The notes beneath the pieces are model-generated. The model worked only from the letters and a program-made list of their open reading frames with translations, was not told the origin of the DNA and did not search any database. Positions 34,792-41,611 of a stretch of DNA of 64,000 bases are shown one piece after another. Location of the stretch: assembly GCA_963704825.1 (NCBI GenBank), contig CAVPHV010000003.1, forward strand, positions 248,001 through 312,000, in the 5' to 3' direction. Position 1 is the first letter of the stretch. Each line of letters opens with the position of its first letter. Position numbers and translations under genes: made by a program. The stretch comes from CAVPHV01 sp963704825. Its GTDB lineage: Bacteria > Actinomycetota > Acidimicrobiia > Spongiisociales > UBA5794.

Positions 34792-36552
34792 CTACCGGAC
34801 CACCATCAGGACGGCGCCGCTGGCGACGGTGTCGCCGGGTTGGATGCGGAGGTCGACGATCTCGCCATCGACGGGGGCCTTGATTTCGTTCTCCATCTTC
34901 ATGGCTTCGAGCACGCAAACCGGTTCGCCGGCTTCGACCGGGCTCCCGGCCGGTTTGTGCACTTTGACGATGGTGCCTTGCATCGGAGCCGTGATGACGC
35001 CGGCGCCATCGCCGGAGGCGACCTGCTTGTCGAGCTTGGGTGGCCGGCGCCGTGGGGCGGCACGCTGGCCGCCGGAGGTCGGCGAGGCCATTACCGGTGC
35101 CCAGTAGCGCACGACGTAGCGGCGGCCGCCAACTTCGACCGTCATCGACCGATCCTCGAGCTCTTCTTCTTCGGGAAGGGTCGGGGAGGTGGTCTGGGGA
35201 AGGTCCGAGAAATCAAGTTCGTTTTCGACGAACTTGGTGTGATGAGTTCCCGAGCGGAAGGCCTCCGTCTCGATGATGCGAAGCTGCGCCGGGATTGTGG
35301 TTTCGACACCCTTGACGATGAAGGACTGGAGAGCGCGTCGACCCCGGGCCAGCGCCTCCTCACGGTCGCGGCCCCACACGACGAGCTTGGCCACCATGTT
35401 GTCGTAGTACTGGCTGATCTGGGCGCCGCTGCGGACCCCCGAGTCGACCCGCACTCCGAACCCGGAGGGCTCGCGGTACTCCACCAACGTGCCCGGAGTC
35501 GGCAGGAACCCAATGCTGGGGTCTTCGGCGTTGATGCGGAACTCGATCGCGTGGCCCCCGGTAGCCGGCCGGTCGGGGAACGACAGCTGCTCGCCACGAG
35601 CGATACGGAGCTGCTCCTTGACCAGATCGATCCCGGTGACCATCTCGGTGATGGTGTGCTCGACCTGGATCCTCGTGTTCATCTCGAGGAAGTACAGGTC
35701 ACCGGATGAATCCAACAGGAATTCGACCGTCCCGGCGTTCACGTAGTCGGCGGCCGCAGCCACGGCCAGCGCCGCGTCGTGGAGAGTGTCGCGCTGTGCC
35801 TCGGAGAAGTTGACGGCCGGGGTTTCCTCGATCAGCTTCTGGTGGCGTCGCTGGATACTGCAGTCGCGTTCTCCCAGGAAGGCAGCGTTTCCGTGGGTGT
35901 CAACCATGATCTGGGCCTCGATGTGGCGAGCGTGGTCGAGGTAACGCTCGATGTACACCTCGGGGTTGGCGAACCATGCGTCGGCTTCGCGGGCGGCACT
36001 CTCGTAGGCCCCGGCGAGCTCATCAGCGTGGCGGACCACCTTCAGTCCGCGACCGCCGCCTCCATGGGCCGCTTTGATGGCAATCGGGAAACCGTGCTCT
36101 TCGGCAAAGGCTTCGACTTCGTACAGGGAGGCGACCGGCTCGAGGGTGCCGGGGACTCCGGGCACTCCTGCCTTGGTCACCGCGCGGCGCGAGGCGATCT
36201 TGTCGCCCATCGTGGCGATGGCGGCGGGGGAGGGCCCGACCCAGAGCAGGCCGGCGTCGATGACCCGCCGGGCGAACCCGGCGTTCTCGGCGAGGAATCC
36301 GTAGCCGGGGTGAACGGCAGCGGCTCCCGATTCAGCGGCAACCGCCATGATCCGGTCGATGTTGAGGTACGACTCCGCCGCCGGTGCCGGGCCGATGTTC
36401 CATGCCTCGTCGGCCAACTCGACATGGAGGGAATCGCGATCGAGTTCTGAATAGACGGCGATCGTGCGCAAGCCCAGCTCGCGGGCGGCGCCGATGACGC
36501 GAACAGCAATCTCTCCGCGATTGGCTACGAGAACTGAATCCACAGGCGTCAT
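34792..36552 (-). CDS. accA: Acyl-CoA carboxylase alpha subunit (biotin carboxylase plus BCCP)
   Basis: Biotin-dependent carboxylase alpha chain (586 residues), carboxylating its own biotin with ATP and bicarbonate. Biotin carboxylase domain (1-450): ATP-grasp loop HGGGGRGLKVV, catalytic LEMNTRIQVEHT, and a C-terminal lid. The biotinyl carrier domain ends the protein with VLEAMKMENEIKAP (biotin Lys at about 552). Together with the beta chain directly upstream (one base between stop and start) it forms a propionyl- or acetyl-CoA carboxylase; the nearby mutase suggests propionyl-CoA. Its biotin is loaded by the divergent BirA at 38168. An extra acidic linker (TLPEEEELED) precedes the carrier region. 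Confidence 0.93.
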   Translation of the reverse strand: MTPVDSVLVANRGEIAVRVIGAARELGLRTIAVYSELDRDSLHVELADEAWNIGPAPAAESYLNIDRIMAVAAESGAAAVHPGYGFLAENAGFARRVIDAGLLWVGPSPAAIATMGDKIASRRAVTKAGVPGVPGTLEPVASLYEVEAFAEEHGFPIAIKAAHGGGGRGLKVVRHADELAGAYESAAREADAWFANPEVYIERYLDHARHIEAQIMVDTHGNAAFLGERDCSIQRRHQKLIEETPAVNFSEAQRDTLHDAALAVAAAADYVNAGTVEFLLDSSGDLYFLEMNTRIQVEHTITEMVTGIDLVKEQLRIARGEQLSFPDRPATGGHAIEFRINAEDPSIGFLPTPGTLVEYREPSGFGVRVDSGVRSGAQISQYYDNMVAKLVVWGRDREEALARGRRALQSFIVKGVETTIPAQLRIIETEAFRSGTHHTKFVENELDFSDLPQTTSPTLPEEEELEDRSMTVEVGGRRYVVRYWAPVMASPTSGGQRAAPRRRPPKLDKQVASGDGAGVITAPMQGTIVKVHKPAGSPVEAGEPVCVLEAMKMENEIKAPVDGEIVDLRIQPGDTVASGAVLMVVR

Positions 36553-36553
36553 C

Positions 36554-38104
36554 CTACAGGGGGATGTTGCCGTGCTTCTTGGGCGGCATGCCCTCCCGCT
36601 TGGTGCGCAACATCTCGAGGGAGCGGATCAAGCGGTATCGCGTCTCTCGGGGTTCTATCACTTCGTCGACCAGGCCACGTTCTGCGGCCAGGTAGGGATT
36701 GTTGAAGCGTCCTTCGTATTCGGCGATGAGCTCGGCGCGTCTGGCATCTGGGTCATCGGCCGCAGCGATGTCGCGCCGGTGGATCACGTTGACTGCACCC
36801 TGGGCGCCCATGACCGCGATCTCAGCAGTCGGCCAGGCGTAGACGATGTCGGCCCGCAATGCCCGTGAGTTCATTACGACATAGGCACCGCCGTACGCCT
36901 TGCGGGTGATGACGGTGAGCTTGGGAACGGTCGCCTCCGCGTACGCATAGAGCAGCTTGGCGCCGTGGCGGATGATGCCGTTGTGCTCCTGATCGACACC
37001 GGGGAGGAACCCGGGGACGTCGACGAAGCTGACGATTGGGATGTTGAAGGCGTCGCACACCCGGATGAAGCGGGCGGCCTTCACCGAGGCCTCGATGTTC
37101 AGGGTGCCGGCGAGAACCGCAGGTTGGTTTCCGATGATGCCGACCGAGTACCCGTCGAGCCGGGAGAATCCGACCACGATGTTGCCGGCGTATTCCTCGT
37201 GGACCTGATAGAACTCGCCGTCATCGACGACCATCTCGACGAGTTCGACCATGTCGTACGGCTGGTTCGGCGAATCGGGGATGATGGAGGTGAGGCCCTC
37301 ATCCATGCGATCGGCGCGATCCATCGGGGTGAAGTAGGGCGGCATCTCCATGTTGTTCTGCGGCAGGAACGACAGCAAGAAGCGCACTTCCTCGAGCGCC
37401 GCTCGTCCGCTGGGAGACACGAAGTGAGTGACTCCGGACTGGGCCGCGTGGGCGTGGGCCCCGCCGAGTTCCTCGAAGCTGACTTCCTCGCCGGTCACCG
37501 CTTTGATCACGTCGGGTCCGGTGATGAAAAGGTGGGAGGTTTCGGCGACCTGGTAGACGAAGTCGGTGATGGCCGGCGAGTACACGGCACCGCCGGCGCA
37601 CGGACCCATGATGACCGAGATCTGCGGGATCACGCCAGAAGCCCGCACATTGCGTTCGAAGATGCGGCCGTAGCCATCGAGCGCAACCACACCTTCCTGG
37701 ATGCGGGCGCCGCCCGAGTCCTTCAAGGCGACGACCGGGGCGCCGGTATCCATGGCGAGATCCATCACCTTGCAGATCTTGTCGGCGACGACTTCGCTGA
37801 GGCTGCCTCCGAAGTGGGTGAAGTCCTCGGCGAAGATGAAGACGGGGCGGCCGTCGACGGTGCCCCATCCGGTGACCACCGCGTCGCCGAGCGGACGTCG
37901 GCCCTCGATGCCGAACCCTGACGCCTGGTGACGGACGAAGGCGTCGATCTCGTTGAACGAACCCTTGTCCAGAAGGACCTCGATTCGTTCGCGCGCCGTC
38001 AATTTGCCGAGGTCGTGCTGGCGGTCGACGGCGCGCTGATTGTCCGGCTGCTCGGCTTCTCGCCGTAGCTGCCGCAGCCTATCGATCCGTGCGTCGGTGC
38101 TCAC
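36554..38104 (-). CDS. Acyl-CoA carboxylase beta subunit (carboxyltransferase)
   Basis: Carboxyltransferase chain (516 residues) that moves carboxyl from biotin to propionyl-CoA or acetyl-CoA. Two crotonase-like halves are evident: N-half with TGWGTVDGRPVFIFAEDFTHFGGSLSEV, GGARIQEGVVALDGYGRIF and MGPCAGGAVYSPAITDF; C-half with FIRVCDAFNIPIVSFVDVPGFLPG and RKAYGGAYVVMNS. The Gly-rich oxyanion holes are intact. The residue deciding propionyl versus acetyl preference (an Asp in PccB) cannot be placed safely by eye. GTG start is preceded by GGGGAGGG. It is the first gene of the pair, 63 bases from the divergent birA, which suggests co-regulation of carboxylase and biotin ligase. Confidence 0.94.
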   Translation of the reverse strand: MSTDARIDRLRQLRREAEQPDNQRAVDRQHDLGKLTARERIEVLLDKGSFNEIDAFVRHQASGFGIEGRRPLGDAVVTGWGTVDGRPVFIFAEDFTHFGGSLSEVVADKICKVMDLAMDTGAPVVALKDSGGARIQEGVVALDGYGRIFERNVRASGVIPQISVIMGPCAGGAVYSPAITDFVYQVAETSHLFITGPDVIKAVTGEEVSFEELGGAHAHAAQSGVTHFVSPSGRAALEEVRFLLSFLPQNNMEMPPYFTPMDRADRMDEGLTSIIPDSPNQPYDMVELVEMVVDDGEFYQVHEEYAGNIVVGFSRLDGYSVGIIGNQPAVLAGTLNIEASVKAARFIRVCDAFNIPIVSFVDVPGFLPGVDQEHNGIIRHGAKLLYAYAEATVPKLTVITRKAYGGAYVVMNSRALRADIVYAWPTAEIAVMGAQGAVNVIHRRDIAAADDPDARRAELIAEYEGRFNNPYLAAERGLVDEVIEPRETRYRLIRSLEMLRTKREGMPPKKHGNIPL

Positions 38105-38167
38105 ACCCTCCCCGGTATCCTCGAAGCGTCACCCATCGAGCCACTATTCGACTCTCAGGACCACCAG

Positions 38168-38911
38168 ATGGCTACACCTTACGCGATGCGACACCTCTCC
38201 GAGGTCGGGTCGACCCAGGACGAGGTCGCCCGATTGTTCCACGGAATGCCCGATCCGGCTCTGTTGCTCTATGCCGACCGGCAGGTCAGGGGGCGGGGCC
38301 GCAGCGGCCGGGAGTGGTGGGAGGCCGATCGTGCCATGTATGCCAGCCTGGCGCTGCGGCCGGAGTGGGAACCGACAACGTGGCCACTGCTGTCGCTCCT
38401 TGCGGGCATGGCGGCCCGCGACGCCGTTCACCATGTCTTCGATGTGACCCTGGATCTGAAGTGGCCGAACGACCTCGTGGTCGCCTCCGGGAAGGTTGGC
38501 GGCGTCCTGGCCGAGGCAGGTGGCGACACGATCGTCGTCGGTTGCGGCATGAACGTGTGGTGGCCGCATCCTCCGGCGGGAGCTGCCGCTCTCCAAGCGG
38601 TTGATCCCGGCGCGGTGGTGGTGCGCCGCCTCGTCGTTGCGTGGGCCGACGGACTGCTGAGGCGGATCGAGGTTGGTGCCGAGGACTGGGGCAGGGACGA
38701 GTATCGAGCCGCATGTACCACGCTGGGTGAGGACGTCGTTTGGGACCCGGAAGGTGCCGGGACCGCGGTTGACGTCGCGGCCGACGGCGGCCTTGTGGTT
38801 GAGACCCCTCAGGGGAGGATCGTCATCCACTCCGGCGAGGTCCGCCGGGTACGAGGCGCTAGCGTAGGGCCGGATGATCAACCCGGCGGGGAAGGAGCCG
38901 CGGCGCCGTGA
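38168..38911 (+). CDS. birA: Biotin--[acetyl-CoA carboxylase] ligase
   Basis: Attaches biotin to the carrier lysine of acyl-CoA carboxylases. The 247 residues contain the biotin/AMP loop GRGRSGREWW, KWPNDLVV, and a C-terminal SH3-like domain. There is no N-terminal winged helix, so it cannot act as the biotin operon repressor seen in E. coli. It is divergent from the carboxylase genes, whose biotin domain is its likely target. The stop overlaps the start of the next gene by four bases (GTGA), so these two are co-translated. ATG has an AGGA ribosome site. Confidence 0.92.
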   Translation: MATPYAMRHLSEVGSTQDEVARLFHGMPDPALLLYADRQVRGRGRSGREWWEADRAMYASLALRPEWEPTTWPLLSLLAGMAARDAVHHVFDVTLDLKWPNDLVVASGKVGGVLAEAGGDTIVVGCGMNVWWPHPPAGAAALQAVDPGAVVVRRLVVAWADGLLRRIEVGAEDWGRDEYRAACTTLGEDVVWDPEGAGTAVDVAADGGLVVETPQGRIVIHSGEVRRVRGASVGPDDQPGGEGAAAP

Positions 38912-39648
38912 GTGTGCTCAAAGGTGAGGGAACCCACCCGATCTTGTTCGGGTCGATCAGCATCGTGGCCGGACCCGTCACGCATCGTGGCTATCTGGCG
39001 CGGCCCGACGTCAGCGGGGAGTGGCCGACCGTCATCCTCGTTCCGTCCGAGTGGGGTATCACTTCATCGAGCAAGGACATCTGTCGGCGCCTGGCCCGCC
39101 TCGGACTGGCGGTGGTCGCCGTCGATCTCTATCACGGCAACAGTCCGAATCGTGCGGCCTCCCCTGAAGAGGCCGCCGCCGCGGCTGGGGCGGTTCCTTC
39201 GGCGCGCGCTCAGGCCGACCTCGACGGGGTGGTTGGCTTCATCACGAACCCAGCCGGGTTCTGGTCCAGCGCCGAGCGTGGGTTCGGCATCGTTGGTCTT
39301 GGCCTCGGCGGGACCCCTGCGGCGGCGGCAGCAATCCGCCACGATGCGGCCGCGTTGGCCCTCGTTGCGGCTCCACTGCTGGACGCCGAGGGATCGGGCA
39401 TCATCGATGTGCTCGCCGACCTGACCTGCCCGCTGCTGGGCCTCTACGGCAAGGCCGAGGATGCCGTGTCGATTGCGGACATCATGGAGGCGCGAGCCAC
39501 CGCGCCTCAGGCCGAATGGGTGCTCTACGAAGACGTCGGCGACGGCTTCATGGACGACTCTCTCCCCGGCTTCGACCTCGGAGCGCATCGGGACACGATC
39601 GATCGGCTCTTCGCGTTCTTCGAGAAGGAACTGCCTGCAGCGGAGTGA
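38908..39648 (+). CDS. Dienelactone-hydrolase-like protein, catalytic triad apparently lost
   Basis: 246 residues with the dienelactone hydrolase (DLH) alpha/beta fold: YLARPDVSGEWPTVILVPSEWGI, VVAVDLYHG, a nucleophile elbow and a C-terminal GDGFMD segment. In active DLH the elbow reads G-x-C-x-G-G; here it is GLGLGG, so Cys is replaced. The usual His-Gly-Phe near the C-terminus reads DGF, so the His is also lost. The acid of LYGKAEDAV may persist. It may bind rather than hydrolyse a ligand, or use another mechanism. GTG start overlaps the birA stop, so it is the second gene of that pair. Confidence 0.75.
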   Translation: MSVLKGEGTHPILFGSISIVAGPVTHRGYLARPDVSGEWPTVILVPSEWGITSSSKDICRRLARLGLAVVAVDLYHGNSPNRAASPEEAAAAAGAVPSARAQADLDGVVGFITNPAGFWSSAERGFGIVGLGLGGTPAAAAAIRHDAAALALVAAPLLDAEGSGIIDVLADLTCPLLGLYGKAEDAVSIADIMEARATAPQAEWVLYEDVGDGFMDDSLPGFDLGAHRDTIDRLFAFFEKELPAAE

Positions 39649-39674
39649 TTCACCCGCCGCCAGCTCGGCCTGCT

Positions 39675-41500
39675 TCAGCGGCCGCCGGTCGACTTGCGCC
39701 GCGCCTCGATGCGGCGCCGCACCTTCTTGGCGGACTTGCGAGCCCGCATCGACTCCGCCATATCGGTCTGACGGATCTTGCGCATCACGCTGGTGCTGCG
39801 GACCTTCTGACCCAAGGTCGGACCACGTTGCTCAGGCGTGGCGGCCTTCTTGGCGGCCTTCTGCGGCTTCTTGACGGCGCGGCGCTGCCCGATGGACGTC
39901 TTGGCCTGCGGCGTCTTGGCCCGAGAAGCGACCCTGGTGTCATCCGGTGGTGGTGGTGGTGGTGGTGGCGGCGGCGGTGGTGGCGGCGGCGGAACAGCCA
40001 TCGGCACGGGGGCGGTCTCTTCGACGAGGGCGGCTCCTGAGGTCGTGTCGAGGGTCGCCTCGGAGTCGGGAGCCGCCTCGGGCTCTGGGCGCGGCGTTTC
40101 CTCGATGGTCGTCTCGGCCGCGGCTGCGGCGGCAGCCGTGATCACGTTGGGTGCTGCCTTGATCTCGCCGTTGGGGGCAGGCGCGGTTTGAACGGTAGAG
40201 GTCGGAGCCGGCGCAGCTTGCGTGGTGGGCGCAGGTCCGGCCCGAGCGGTGGGAGCCGGTCCAACCTGGGCGGTTGGGGCCGGGGCCGGTTTCGCCGACG
40301 GTGCGGGGCCGGCTTGAGCGCTGGGTGCCGGTCCGGCCTGGGCGGTTGGGGCTGGGGCCGGTTTCGCCGACGGTGCGGGGCCGGCTTGAGCGCTGGGTGC
40401 CGGTCCGGCCTGGGCGGTTGGGGCCGGGGCAGCTTTTGCGCAGGTGCCGGGGCGACTCTTGGTCCGGAGGCAACGGCTGTTGCCGAGGCTGCAACGGCGG
40501 CCGTCTTGCGGTCCACCCGCGATTTGCGACCCGACTTGGTCTTGCGGGCGGTGCGCTTCTTGACGCTCTGCTTGCTCACCCGTGACGCCCCGGCGGCCGT
40601 GGTGCGAGCCGGCTTCGTCTTCTTGCCGGATCCGGCCTGACGGCGGCGGCGGCCGGCAACCACTGCTGTGCCGGAGGGATCGCGGACCACAAATGCCGCC
40701 AACAGAGCGAGCAGTGCGGCGGCGCCGACGCCGATCAGAAGAAACGTCGGGAGGTTGCTGCCGCCGTCATCGGTGCTTGGAGCGAGAGCAACCGCTTTGG
40801 TTGTCGTGGTCTCGGCGACGGTGGTTGAGGTTGCGTCCACAGCTGGGGCGGCGGTGGTTGTCGGCGGCTCGGTCGTCGTCGTGGTTGTCGGCGCGGTCGT
40901 CGTCGGCGCGTTCGGTGGTGAGATGACCCACGTCGGTGGGGGGCCGACCAGCGTGGTCGTTGTGGTCGTGGTCGAGGTGGTCGACGTGGTCGAGGTGGTT
41001 GTCGTGGGGGCCCGGGTGGTGGTCGTGGTGGGGGCCCGCGTCGTAGTCGTAGTCGGGGCCGCGGTTGTGGTGGTCGTGGTCGATGTGGTGGTGGTGGGGG
41101 CGCTGACCGTCACGCTGCATGAGCCGCTTGACACTTGACCGTTGACGTCGTACGCCGCCACGGAGATGCTGCCGCTGCCGTTGGCGTTTGATATCGAAAT
41201 GGAGAAACCGAACGATCCTGGACCGGCGGCGACGTTGTTGGATCCAGACGAGGAGAAGTCTCCGCTGGCCGTCCAGGAGATGGCCCAGGGTACCGGCGGA
41301 TCACTGTTGTTGTTGCCGCTGATAGAGACGGTACCTCCGCCGCCCGGGGGCACCGTGATGCCGCTGCAGCCGACGCTGGCCCATGCGGGGGCCGTCGAAA
41401 TGCCCAGAACGGTGACGGACGCGAGGAAGATTGCGAGCGCGGCGGCAGCCATCGTGAGCCCCGGCGCGGGGCGGCGTCTTACCCTCGAGATACTCAACAT
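39675..41500 (-). CDS. Pro/Ala- and Thr-rich single-pass membrane protein with basic cytosolic tail, frame break at 40434
   Basis: Unknown surface-to-cytosol protein. Order: signal peptide (ends near PAWAS); an Ig-like beta domain of about 95 residues with two Cys; a Thr/Ala/Pro tether (repeats of TTTTTRAP); a membrane helix (FLLIGVGAAALLALLAAFVV); a Lys/Arg-rich segment (KKRTARKTKSGRKSRVDRK). The frame breaks at the TTTT of 40434-40437. Beyond it, one frame over, runs a 24-residue PAPTAQ/GPAPSA repeat, 16 consecutive Pro, and an H1-like basic tail (KKPQKAAKKAATPEQRG). Adding one base joins both parts into about 608 residues. Without it, the first frame ends at 40142 in Arg/Pro-rich nonsense. 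An AGGTGAG precedes the ATG. Confidence 0.65.
40267..40433 (-). repeat. 72-bp tandem repeat coding a 24-residue Pro/Ala unit
   Basis: Two near-identical 72-base units begin at 40267 and 40339 (one base difference seen), with a partial third from 40411. The period is a multiple of three, so copy-number change keeps frame. On the minus strand it codes Pro/Ala/Gly units of GPAPSAQ and KPAPAPTAQ type in the corrected frame of the surrounding gene. Copy number is likely to vary among strains. Confidence 0.85.
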
Positions 41501-41611
41501 CTCACCTGATCGGTTTTATGGCGGTCTATAGCTTATTACCGGCTCAGGAATGTGCTGGCATAAGTGATTTTTTGTGCGCCCAGTCTGGTGTTTCCCGAAG
41601 AGCTACCAGGA

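Noticed and set aside
35773..38000. Long plus-strand frames opposite the carboxylase genes (over 200 and 300 codons)
   Set aside because: Antisense frames are long in GC-rich DNA. Composition (His/Asp/Gly/Val rich without motifs) is typical of shadows, and the minus strand has complete carboxylase domains.
38965..40585. Plus-strand repeat-rich frames with Gly/Arg/Arg-Cys repeats near 40.3 kb
   Set aside because: They are the complement of the 72-bp Pro/Ala repeat of the minus-strand gene, not independent genes.
41501..41611. Possible riboswitch in the AT-richer leader before the Pro/Ala-rich membrane protein
   Set aside because: I could not match conserved cores of c-di-GMP, cobalamin or other common riboswitches; it is only plausible promoter DNA.
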